From the NCBI GenBank assembly GCA_900541145.1, contig UQIH01000028.1, positions 1 to 23,206 of the forward strand: a stretch of DNA of 23,206 nt, given 5' to 3'. The notes beneath the pieces are model-generated. The model worked only from the letters and a program-made list of their open reading frames with translations. It was not told the origin of the DNA and searched no databases. The position numbers and the translations under genes are program-made. The stretch's first letter is position 1. The number at the start of each line of letters is the position of its first letter. This stretch comes from an uncultured Collinsella sp. (GTDB lineage Bacteria; Actinomycetota; Coriobacteriia; Coriobacteriales; Coriobacteriaceae). Of the stretch, positions 6,880-13,937 are shown one piece after another.

Positions 6880-7010
6880 ATTGTTCCCCTTTTATACGCT
6901 TTGCGCTGGACGGGCGCTCAATAATCCATCAGTTGATGGTAGCGCTCGCGGGCGCTGCGGGCAAACGCGCTACACCTGTGAGACGGCGGCTTGCGGGCTG
7001 GCCGAACAGC

Positions 7011-9482
7011 CTACTGCGATGCAATCTGCGCAAGACGAGCGCTTGCGACTGCCGCCTGACCGTAGGCGATGCAGCCGTCGTTAACGGGCATGGTTTGGGG
7101 AATCAAGACAGTGAGACCCATGCTTTTGAGCTCGCGGGTGAGGAGCTGGAGCAAAAGTCGGTTCATGAACACGCCGCCCGAGAGCGCGACGGTATCGATG
7201 CCTTCGCGCGCGCAGATTTCGCGTGCGATTCGTGCCGAAGAGCGCGCGATGGCGATATGGAAGTCGAGCGCGAGCCTGTAGGCGGGCGCTCCGGCTTCAA
7301 TTCCTCCCAAAAGTGCCTCAAAGAGTGCTTTCTGGTCCAGAACATAGGGGCCGTCCAGCCACGATGGGCCAGATGCGAAATAGCCGGCGTTGTCGTCGGG
7401 AAAATGGGCGATTTCGTTGTCGAGCGCGCGCCAGGCGGCGGCCTCAAGCTCGATGGCGGGTTCGCCCTCGTAGGTTGCCTTGTCGCAGATGCCCAGAATT
7501 GCTGCCGCGGCATCAAAGAGACGCCCCATGCTGCTGGTACGCGGGCTGTTGATGCCGCGCTCGATCATGGTGGCTGTCACGTTGCGCGTTTGCTCGTTGA
7601 GGCTGTCCAAAAGCCGAGCGGCACCTGGGTGCTCGAGCAGGCCGAGCTCACTGAGCAGGGCAAAGGCGTTGCGGCGGGCGTCGCGCACGGAGGCCGCCCC
7701 GCCGGGGAGCGCCCAGGTGCGCAAATGCGCGGCGCGCTCAAAGCCGCCAAGGCTGGCAACAAGAAACTCGCCGCCCCAAATGGTCCCATCGGTGCCGGCG
7801 CCGGTGCCGTCAAAGGCGATGCCAAGGACGTGCGCGTCGGTTGTAAGCTGGCCCGCGGCGATGGCCTCGGCCATTACGCTCGCGATATGCGCATGATGGT
7901 GCTGCACCTCGACGAGCGGCAGATTGCATTTTCGCGCCTGCTCGCGCGCCCACTGGCCCGATAGATAGCTGGGGTGTACATCGCAGGCCAAGGCGGCGGG
8001 CGCCAAATCAAAGAGATCTTCCAAGCGCGTGCGCGCGGCGTTCCAGGCATCGAAGGTCCCGCCGTTTTCAACATCGCCGATATGTTGCGACACAAAACAG
8101 GTTGCCTTGCCGTTCGTCCCTTCACGCGTGAGCGCAATCGTGGCCTTTTGTTGTGGCCCGCAGGCAAGCACGCAGGACGGAGCGCGGTCGAGCGCCGGCA
8201 ACGGCAGCGGCTGGGGTGCATATCCGCGAGCGCGGCGCACGGGCATAACGGTGCCGTCAACCACGCGCACCACGGAATCGTCATAGCGCGAGAGGATCGC
8301 GCGGTCGTTACCGAGCAACGCGTCGGCGATGCCGGCAGCAACGAGGTGTTCCCAGGCAAGGTCGTCGTCGGTCTCGATGGGTTCTTCGCTCAGGTTTCCG
8401 CTGGTCATGACGAGCGCGTGCATACTGCGGGCTTCTGCCGCGGCGAGCAACAGATGCTGAAGCGGCGTATAGGGGAGCATGACGCCGAGCTCGGGCAAGT
8501 CGTGTGCGACAGATGGCGCGAGGGCGAGGATGTCGGGGGAGCCGCCGTTGCCCTCGCCAACAGTGCGCCGGCGCAGCAGCACGATGGGGCGGATACTGCC
8601 AGCGAGCAGATCGCGTTCAGCATCGTCGATATGACACAGGCGCTCGGTATCAGCAAGACTGCGCACCATGACGGCAAGTGGTTTGTTGCTGCGGCGTTTG
8701 CGACGGCGCAACTCGGCCACCGCTTGCTCGTTGGCAGCGTCACAGGCTAGATGGAATCCGCCCAGGCCCTTGATGGCGACGATGCCACCGCTGGCCAGCA
8801 GCTCAACGCAGCGCTCGATGATAGCGTCGCTGGCCTCGCGTGTGGTGCCGACGGCCGGTGTCGCGGACGAATTCCCGCACGCATCGCCGTTTACAGCCTC
8901 GCGCCACGTAATATGCGGCCCGCAATCAAAGCAGGCATCGGGTTGCGCGTGAAAACGCCGGTCGAGTGGGTCGGCATACTCCGCGGCACACTTGGGACAC
9001 ATGAGGAAACGGTCCATCGATGTGGCCGCTCGGTCATAAGGCAGCGATCGGATGATGGTAAAGCGTGGCCCGCAGTTAGTGCAGTTGATAAAGGGGTAGT
9101 GATAGCGTCGGTCGGCGGGATCGAACAATTCACGCAAGCAATCGTTGCAGGTGGCAATATCGGGCGAGACGAGCGTCGTGTGCGCGGTCTGGTCCTGCGA
9201 TGCTACGATGCGAAAGCCCTGTTCGTTGGCGGCATCCCAACCGTTGGCTGCCAAGTTCACAACCTCGACATGCTCTACGCGGGCTGCCGCGGGCGCATGC
9301 TCAGAAAGCGCGGCAACAAAAGCATCGAGCGCATCGGCCGGAGCGTGCGCCTCGATATGCACGCCGTCGCCCGCATTGAGCACCCATCCGCAAATGCCAT
9401 GCGCAATGGCCTCGCGATACACAAACGGCCGCATGCCAACGCCCTGCACAATGCCCGTCACATGAATATGCACATGCCGCAT
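7011..9482 (-). CDS. hypF: Carbamoyltransferase HypF
   Basis: An 823-aa enzyme that uses carbamoyl phosphate and ATP to carbamoylate the HypE C-terminal Cys. Domains in order: acylphosphatase (1-95; GIVQGVGMRPFVYREA with Arg18); two zinc-binding C-x2-C-x18-C-x2-C knuckles (Cys112/115/134/137 and 162/165/184/187); a YrdC/Sua5-like domain (about 205-390; GGIVAIKGLGGFHLACDA); a Kae1-like transferase domain (about 440-823) with VQHHHAHIASVMAE, FDGTGAGTDGTIWGGEF and LSGGVFMNRLL. I chose the ATG at 9482, preceded by GAGGGG at 6 nt, over a TTG at 9509 that lies at the edge of the 9501-9581 palindrome. Family length is normal. Confidence 0.97.
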   Translation of the reverse strand: MRHVHIHVTGIVQGVGMRPFVYREAIAHGICGWVLNAGDGVHIEAHAPADALDAFVAALSEHAPAAARVEHVEVVNLAANGWDAANEQGFRIVASQDQTAHTTLVSPDIATCNDCLRELFDPADRRYHYPFINCTNCGPRFTIIRSLPYDRAATSMDRFLMCPKCAAEYADPLDRRFHAQPDACFDCGPHITWREAVNGDACGNSSATPAVGTTREASDAIIERCVELLASGGIVAIKGLGGFHLACDAANEQAVAELRRRKRRSNKPLAVMVRSLADTERLCHIDDAERDLLAGSIRPIVLLRRRTVGEGNGGSPDILALAPSVAHDLPELGVMLPYTPLQHLLLAAAEARSMHALVMTSGNLSEEPIETDDDLAWEHLVAAGIADALLGNDRAILSRYDDSVVRVVDGTVMPVRRARGYAPQPLPLPALDRAPSCVLACGPQQKATIALTREGTNGKATCFVSQHIGDVENGGTFDAWNAARTRLEDLFDLAPAALACDVHPSYLSGQWAREQARKCNLPLVEVQHHHAHIASVMAEAIAAGQLTTDAHVLGIAFDGTGAGTDGTIWGGEFLVASLGGFERAAHLRTWALPGGAASVRDARRNAFALLSELGLLEHPGAARLLDSLNEQTRNVTATMIERGINSPRTSSMGRLFDAAAAILGICDKATYEGEPAIELEAAAWRALDNEIAHFPDDNAGYFASGPSWLDGPYVLDQKALFEALLGGIEAGAPAYRLALDFHIAIARSSARIAREICAREGIDTVALSGGVFMNRLLLQLLTRELKSMGLTVLIPQTMPVNDGCIAYGQAAVASARLAQIASQ

Positions 9483-9500
9483 GCGACACCCCTCATCAAA

Positions 9501-9581
9501 ACCGACCAAAAAAGGACAGGTTTATTTTGGTAGGTAAAACTTCTAAACCTGCCAAAACAAACCTGTCCCTTTTTGGCAGGT
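9501..9581. repeat. Large palindromic repeat (35-bp arms) in the nikR-hypF gap
   Basis: Arms 9501-9535 and 9547-9581 are complementary at 30 of 35 positions around an 11-nt loop. Arm core: AAAGGACAGGTTTATTTTGG, against CAAACCTGTCCCTTTTTGG in the other arm. It fills most of the 117-bp gap between nikR and hypF and ends 18 bp before the hypF start codon. A single arm recurs at 1726-1760. On the hyp mRNA it would be a very stable stem-loop next to the hypF ribosome-binding site. Confidence 0.85.
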
Positions 9582-9599
9582 GCGCTGCGGGAAATCCCG

Positions 9600-10112
9600 C
9601 TATAGCCCCAGGCTCTGCTTGGTGGCGGCGCAGGTGAGCTCGCCGTGCTTAACGCCGCGCAGGCCCAGCAGGCGGTCGGCTAGTTCGTAGACGCGCTCGC
9701 CACGACCCTTGAGCGCCAGGATTTCCAGACAGTTGTGGTGATCCAGATGCACGTGCATCGTCGATACGATCTCGTCGGTGTAGTCGTGCTGCACCTCGTC
9801 CAGGCGGCGCGTCAGATCGCCGGTGTGATGGTCGTAGATCATGGTGAGCGACCCGATAACGTGCTCAGCGGGCGTGCGCATCTGCTCTTTGGCGATCGAG
9901 GCGCGAATCAAATCGCGCACGGCCTCGGAGCGGTTGGCCACGTCGCCGCGGCGCGCGATCTGTTCGTCAAAACGGCGCAGCAGGTCGTCCGGTGCGGTAA
10001 CCGAAAAGCGGACCAGCTCGGAGCCGGAGCCACTACAGTGGCAGCCCGCATCACCGTCCGCCCCGTGCGGATGCTCGTGCTCGTACCCGCAGCCGTGCTC
10101 GTGTTCGGCCAC
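9600..10112 (-). CDS. nikR: Nickel-responsive regulator NikR with His/Cys-rich N-terminal extension
   Basis: A 170-aa ribbon-helix-helix nickel sensor. The DNA-binding domain is at 32-75 (LVRFSVTAPDDLLRRFDE...NRSEAVRDLIR). The C-terminal ACT-like nickel domain has VSTMHVHLDHHNCLEILALKG; His120, His122 and Cys128, with His109 from a partner subunit, sit exactly where E. coli NikR has H87, H89, C95 and H76. Unusual is the 31-residue N-terminal extension, with seven His and three Cys (HEHGCGYEHEHPHG, GCHC), absent from enteric NikR and likely metal-binding (inference). The GTG start at 10112 comes one base after the stop of the upstream small gene, so translation is probably coupled. It precedes the hyp genes on the same strand. 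Confidence 0.93.
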   Translation of the reverse strand: MAEHEHGCGYEHEHPHGADGDAGCHCSGSGSELVRFSVTAPDDLLRRFDEQIARRGDVANRSEAVRDLIRASIAKEQMRTPAEHVIGSLTMIYDHHTGDLTRRLDEVQHDYTDEIVSTMHVHLDHHNCLEILALKGRGERVYELADRLLGLRGVKHGELTCAATKQSLGL

Positions 10113-10113
10113 C

Positions 10114-10362
10114 TTACACCAGCTTCACGGAGCCGACGGAGTTGTGGTCGGCCTCGATGGCCTCTTCGTAGCCCTCGAGTGCGTCGTGGGCCTCGTGCAG
10201 CGCGGCCATGGCGGCCTCGAGCTTGGCGCCGATGCGCTCCATGTCAAAATTCTCGGTCGCATGCAGCAACTGATGGCTCCATTCGTGAGCGAGCTCGATG
10301 GTGTCGTCGACCTGCTTGACGCTCATGGCAAGCTGGCTCATGTTCATTCCAACATCATGCAT
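10114..10362 (-). CDS. Small helical protein of unknown function, coupled to nikR
   Basis: An 82-aa protein, acidic and predicted all-helical (MSQLAMSVKQVDDTIELA, AKLEAAMAALHEAHDALEGY), with six His, five Met and no Cys. I do not recognise a family. The ATG at 10362 has a strong site, AAGGAGATTTCCC. Its stop codon (10114-10116) is separated from the nikR GTG by a single base, which argues that it is a real gene made together with NikR. A role in nickel handling or in modulating NikR is possible from context only. Confidence 0.75.
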   Translation of the reverse strand: MHDVGMNMSQLAMSVKQVDDTIELAHEWSHQLLHATENFDMERIGAKLEAAMAALHEAHDALEGYEEAIEADHNSVGSVKLV

Positions 10363-10439
10363 GGGAAATCTCCTTTTGTATGGGGCAGTTCAGTGGTTCA
10401 GATTTTACTACGCCCGCTCTGCGCGCAGCTGCATAAGAA

Positions 10440-10472
10440 AACGGGTACGAGTCTGTGCGACCCGCACCCGTT
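10440..10472 (-). terminator. Probable terminator after trxA
   Basis: AACGGGT (10440-10446) pairs with ACCCGTT (10466-10472), with further partial pairing inside; read on the minus strand it is followed by TTTTC. It lies about 120 bp beyond the thioredoxin stop and upstream of the small gene/nikR operon. The U-tract is short. Between it and trxA, 10473-10593 holds no gene that I can see. Confidence 0.5.
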
Positions 10473-10593
10473 CACTGGGGGCTGTTTGTGACTACCATAC
10501 TATCCGTGGTTGCACTCGGTGCATCCAGAAGTCCGGCGAGCGGTGCAAAAGCGCTCATGGACGGCAGGCAGACGGCAACATGTAACAAGCGTA

Positions 10594-10914
10594 TTACAGA
10601 TGCTTCTCCAGCAGCGCCTGCAGCCTCGCCTTGGGCAGAGCGCCAACCGAGCGGTCAATCTCCTCGCCGTTCTTAAACACAACCAGCGTGGGGATGCTCA
10701 TGACGCCATACTTCATGGCCAGGTCCTGGTTGTCGTCGACGTTGCATTTGGCAACGGCAAGCTTGCCCGCCAGCTCATCGGCAACCTCGTCAACGATGGG
10801 CGAGAGGGATCGACAGGGCCCGCACCACGGTGCCCAAAAATCGACCAGCACGGGCAGACTGTCGTTAACGATGGAATCGAAGTTCTCGGTGGTAATCTGA
10901 TTAATGTCAGCCAT
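10594..10914 (-). CDS. trxA: Thioredoxin
   Basis: A 106-aa thioredoxin, a cytoplasmic disulfide reductant recycled by thioredoxin reductase. The active site is WAPWCGPC with Cys31 and Cys34; the cis-Pro is in MSIPTLVVFKNG, and the buried Asp of the fold is in VLVDFWA. Length matches classical Trx. The ATG at 10914 has GGAGGT four bases upstream; the further upstream in-frame Met residues would add a basic tail not found in the family. It is transcribed away from the neighbouring 191-aa gene, leaving a 136-bp divergent promoter region. Confidence 0.95.
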   Translation of the reverse strand: MADINQITTENFDSIVNDSLPVLVDFWAPWCGPCRSLSPIVDEVADELAGKLAVAKCNVDDNQDLAMKYGVMSIPTLVVFKNGEEIDRSVGALPKARLQALLEKHL

Positions 10915-11016
10915 GGTGACCTCCATAATGCGACGCGGCTCGGCCGCGTAAAACTCAGTACGACCGTGCTTATACCCAGCCGCCCGCAAAGCAACCACTC
11001 GCGGGTAGCTCTTTTA

Positions 11017-11022
11017 TATAAT
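11017..11022 (+). promoter_or_regulatory. Consensus -10 box before the 191-aa gene
   Basis: TATAAT lies 28 bp before the ATG at 11051, in the divergent gap with trxA. No good -35 is seen at 16-18 bp spacing. Confidence 0.4.
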
Positions 11023-11050
11023 GGTGGGCACGCAAACGATTGGAGAGCGC

Positions 11051-11626
11051 ATGTCCACGTCACAAAGCCAGAAAAAAGAAGCCATCGCCCAGGCGGCCGA
11101 GCAGGAGCTCACATCGCTTGCGGTTCGTGGCGTGCGTATCGCGGGCAACGCGTGCTCGCCGATCGTGCTGGTCAAAGGCGATTTGGACGAGGCCGAGCGT
11201 TCGGGTGGCGAGCTTGCCGCCGGCCCGGATGGCGCGGCGTTGCGCAAGGCGCTTGGGGCCATCGGCTACGCGCCCGAGGATTTTTGCGTGCTGGCAAGCG
11301 TCGCCGGCGTGGGTGACGGAGCGGTCGCGGTGGGCGAGACTCTGCCGTGCGAGCTGTTCCGTGAGGCGCTTGAGGCTTTGGACCCCGAGGCGGTTCTGCT
11401 GCTGGACGATCGCGCGGCCGATACCATGCGCGAGACCTATGCCGACATGCTTGTGGCAATCGACGACTTCGATACCGCTATGCTCAAGCCCGGCTTGGTC
11501 GCCCATGTGCAGGGCCGCCGCGTGCTCGCGCTCGACGGCTTTGAGGCGGCACTCACTGACAAAGCCGCCAAGCAGCGCATGTGGGCATACATCAAGCAGC
11601 TGACCCCGGCAGCCGCTCCGCTGTAG
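11051..11626 (+). CDS. Unrecognised 191-aa protein, possibly a degenerate uracil-DNA-glycosylase-fold protein
   Basis: No firm family call. The order of segments recalls the family-4 uracil-DNA glycosylase fold: GDLDEAERSGGELAAGPDGAALRKALGAIGYAPEDF stands where UDGs have GExPGxxED...GxPFVGxAGxLL...LGxxRxxV; DPEAVLLLDDRAADTM stands where they have RPKVIVxLGxxAAxxLL; and AALTDKAAKQRMWAYIKQL resembles the conserved C-terminal PxxKRxxWxDL. The catalytic GEAPG and HPS motifs and cluster cysteines are missing, so it would be inactive as a glycosylase. This is pattern reading by eye and uncertain. ATG 11051 follows TTGGAGAGCGC. It converges on the histidine kinase gene with an 18-bp gap that holds only a small GGCTG-GCGG-CAGCC hairpin. 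Confidence 0.7.
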   Translation: MSTSQSQKKEAIAQAAEQELTSLAVRGVRIAGNACSPIVLVKGDLDEAERSGGELAAGPDGAALRKALGAIGYAPEDFCVLASVAGVGDGAVAVGETLPCELFREALEALDPEAVLLLDDRAADTMRETYADMLVAIDDFDTAMLKPGLVAHVQGRRVLALDGFEAALTDKAAKQRMWAYIKQLTPAAAPL

Positions 11627-11644
11627 CGAGGCTGGCGGCAGCCC

Positions 11645-12922
11645 CTACATCACAGCGCGCAGCTCAAACCGATCGCCGTTAATGCGGAACTGGCAGTTGC
11701 CGTTCATGCGCTCCACGGCAAGTTTGATGCTCCTGGTGCCAAAGCCGTGGCCCGCATGCCGGGTCACGGGCATGCCGTCGACCATGCGCGGCGCGCGGTC
11801 AAACGTATTGGAAACTAACAGCAGCAGCTGGCCGTCCTCTAATCGCAGGTCAAAGTCGACGAATCGCTTTCCTTGGGGTGCGGCGCTTGCGGCGGTGATA
11901 GCGTTTTCCAAGGCATTTGAGAGCACGCTAAACAGGTCGGCGTCACCTACGTGGATGGTTTCGGGTACGGCGGCGCGCAGGTTGGCGGTAATGCCGTTTC
12001 TATTGATATCCGAGTTAAATGACGAAAGCGCGATGTTTACGGTCTCGTTGGCGCAGAAGCGGCGTACGGCGGTGCGGTCGCCGGCTTCGCAGAGTTCGTC
12101 GATGCGATCGAGCGCCTCGTCGGTGTGGCCCTCCTCAATTAAAGCGGCCAGGCCGCGTAGGAAGTGGCGCATGTCGTGGCGCAGAATCGACAGCTCGCGC
12201 CCAGATTGACGCCAAGCCTCGAGCTCTTTGATGGCGGCGCTGTCGCGGGTTTCGAGCATCCAGCGCTCTCGCTCGGCGGTTTCCTTTTCTTCGTATTCGC
12301 GCAGGTAAACGGCAAGAAACATAAGATAGAAGGCACAGAGCGCAAATGCCAAAAACTCAACCGTCACCACCGAGCCCGAGTGGAACAGCGTGGTGTAGAC
12401 GTTGGTGGCATAGTCAAAGACGTAATAGACGAGCGGCAGGATTAAAAGGATGCCCAGCTCGGTGGTGCTTTTAATCGCCAAGCGCGGACCGATGTCGCCG
12501 GCCCAATGCAGCAGGACGGCAAAGACGGCGAGTGTGGTCGCGATGCGCGCCAGATAGTACGCGATCTGCGAATCGGTTGCGGCAAAGGCGGCGATGCCCA
12601 TCCAATTGCTGAACTGGCAGCTCAGATAGGCACTCGTAATGCCGAGCACGGCAAGCAGCGGGCTCAGGCGGTAGCGCGCGCACAAATAGATGATGAGCGG
12701 CAGATGCACGACGAGCGGATATACCTGGCGGGCGAAAAGCTCTCCGCCGACGGCATTGGCGAGGCCAAATGCGCATCCGGTTACGGCACCGACCAGCACC
12801 AGTTCAAGCGCATGACGCCGGTTGATCTCGATACCGCACAGCGCCGCCGAGGCAAAGACGCCAAAGAGTAGCGTTGTGGCGTGGTGGATTGCCCAAAGGA
12901 CCATTTCGACCGAGGAGACCAT
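11645..12922 (-). CDS. Sensor histidine kinase, GHKL type (agr-like)
   Basis: A 425-aa membrane kinase. The N-terminal half (about 10-205) holds six or so hydrophobic segments, as in AgrC-type peptide sensors. A helical linker (206-245) leads to the phosphoacceptor motif SILRHDMRHFL with His249. The GHKL ATPase has an N-box LSNALENAI (Asn336, Asn340) and G-box GHGFGTRS (391-398). The ATG overlaps the stop of the response regulator gene by one base (TGATG), so the pair is co-translated. The ligand is unknown; no peptide-precursor or AgrB-like gene is adjacent. Confidence 0.93.
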   Translation of the reverse strand: MVSSVEMVLWAIHHATTLLFGVFASAALCGIEINRRHALELVLVGAVTGCAFGLANAVGGELFARQVYPLVVHLPLIIYLCARYRLSPLLAVLGITSAYLSCQFSNWMGIAAFAATDSQIAYYLARIATTLAVFAVLLHWAGDIGPRLAIKSTTELGILLILPLVYYVFDYATNVYTTLFHSGSVVTVEFLAFALCAFYLMFLAVYLREYEEKETAERERWMLETRDSAAIKELEAWRQSGRELSILRHDMRHFLRGLAALIEEGHTDEALDRIDELCEAGDRTAVRRFCANETVNIALSSFNSDINRNGITANLRAAVPETIHVGDADLFSVLSNALENAITAASAAPQGKRFVDFDLRLEDGQLLLLVSNTFDRAPRMVDGMPVTRHAGHGFGTRSIKLAVERMNGNCQFRINGDRFELRAVM

Positions 12923-13644
12923 CAGTGTCTCCCAGCCTCAAAGCGCACCGCAAAGTAGGCGTCTTGGAATCCCTGCTTGCAACTGCGCGAAAGCGGGATG
13001 CACGCGCCCGAGCGCATGACGATGTCCGTGCGGTCAAAGTGATCGATATTGCGCAGATTGACCTGGTAGCTGCGGTGGCATTTAAAGAAGACCGCGTTTT
13101 GCTCCAAGCGGTCCTCGACGCTGCGGAACGACTCGAGTGCCTCGATATCGCGTCCGTCGCGCAGGTGGAAGACCACGTGCTTGTTGCGCGCCTCGGCATA
13201 TTCGATGTCGGACAGGCGCAGGGCGTGGTAGCCAAAGGAAGTTTTGATCACGAGCTCGTCGGTTGCCGCCGGGCGCATGCTCGAAAGCTCGTCGAGTAAC
13301 TGCGCCAGGCGTTCGTAAGTCACGGGCTTGAGCAGATAGTCGAAGGCGCGGACCTCGTAGGATTCAAGCGCGAACTCGGGCGACGAGGTGAGGAACACCA
13401 GGCGCACGGCGGTGTCGGCCTGGCGCAGTTCGCGTGCGGTGTCCATGCCGTTGACGAGCGGCATGATCATGTCGAGCAGAATGATGTCGGCGCGCGATGC
13501 GGCATGGCGGGCCAGCAGGTCCTCGCCGCGCGTGACGAGCGCAACATCGACCGTCGTGCCCGTCTCGGTCGACCAACGGTCGATCATCCGGTGCAGTCTA
13601 TCTAGAAAAGCGACATCATCGTCGCAGGCAATAATCTTGAGCAT
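12922..13644 (-). CDS. LytTR-family response regulator
   Basis: A 240-aa regulator. The receiver domain (1-120) has acidic Asp8/9/10, phosphoacceptor Asp58 in IILLDMIMP, Thr/Ser in FLTSS and Lys107 in LLKPV. The C-terminal LytTR DNA-binding domain (about 130-235) has IEYAEARNKHVVFHL, the typical FFKCHRSYQVNLRNI and IPLSRSCKQGFQDAYF. The ATG at 13644 is preceded by AAGGGGGCTTAGA; the longer in-frame form crosses the upstream direct repeats and is unlikely. It is the first gene of a two-gene operon with the GHKL kinase. LytTR regulators often control peptide-signalling, competence or bacteriocin genes; none is present here. Confidence 0.94.
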   Translation of the reverse strand: MLKIIACDDDVAFLDRLHRMIDRWSTETGTTVDVALVTRGEDLLARHAASRADIILLDMIMPLVNGMDTARELRQADTAVRLVFLTSSPEFALESYEVRAFDYLLKPVTYERLAQLLDELSSMRPAATDELVIKTSFGYHALRLSDIEYAEARNKHVVFHLRDGRDIEALESFRSVEDRLEQNAVFFKCHRSYQVNLRNIDHFDRTDIVMRSGACIPLSRSCKQGFQDAYFAVRFEAGRH

Positions 13645-13679
13645 TCTAAGCCCCCTTAGTAGTTCGATTTTGCCACATT

Positions 13680-13714
13680 GGGTGCGGACCGCTTGTGGGG
13701 GTGCGGACCGTTTG
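13680..13714 (-). promoter_or_regulatory. Tandem direct repeats upstream of the LytTR regulator
   Basis: GGGTGCGGACCGCTTG (13680-13695) and GGGTGCGGACCGTTTG (13699-13714) repeat with a 19-bp period and one mismatch in 16, 36-70 bp upstream of the regulator start. LytTR proteins typically bind paired direct repeats, so this is a candidate autoregulatory site. The rest of the 13645-13937 gap holds no gene I can see. Confidence 0.5.
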
Positions 13715-13852
13715 CGCCCCACGGCGTGCAACTCGCGCCAAGCGGTATTGCGGTGGCGAAAGATGCCTCCTGCGCCATCGAGAGCTCAGCTATCCTCAGC
13801 TTGCCAGTTCGAATATGGACCTGCCACATGATTGAATCTTTATTTCAACTTT

Positions 13853-13896
13853 ACACCTAGGTTTACAGCTGTCTTGTCAGCTGTAAACCTAGGTGT
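13853..13896. promoter_or_regulatory. Palindromic operator before nadA (candidate NiaR site)
   Basis: Perfect 19-bp inverted repeat: ACACCTAGGTTTACAGCTG (13853-13871), loop TCTTGT, complement at 13878-13896. It overlaps the -35 and spacer of the nadA promoter. The operon ends with niaR, a niacin-responsive repressor, so autorepression through this site is the simplest reading. It could also act as a minus-strand terminator, but nothing upstream on that strand needs one. Confidence 0.7.
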
Positions 13897-13902
13897 CATA
13901 CT
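13874..13902 (+). promoter_or_regulatory. nadA promoter
   Basis: TTGTCA (13874-13879, 5 of 6), 17-nt spacer, CATACT (13897-13902, 4 of 6). Transcription would start near 13909, about 29 bp before the nadA ATG. The spacer is the right arm of the palindrome, so a bound repressor would occlude RNA polymerase. Confidence 0.55.
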
Positions 13903-13937
13903 AAAGCCCCAAGATTCGCCAAAAGAGAGGGGCCTTG

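Noticed and set aside
6880..7010. Separate promoter or nickel riboswitch before hypC
   Set aside because: No convincing -35/-10 pair and no recognisable riboswitch core; only a tiny CATCA hairpin.
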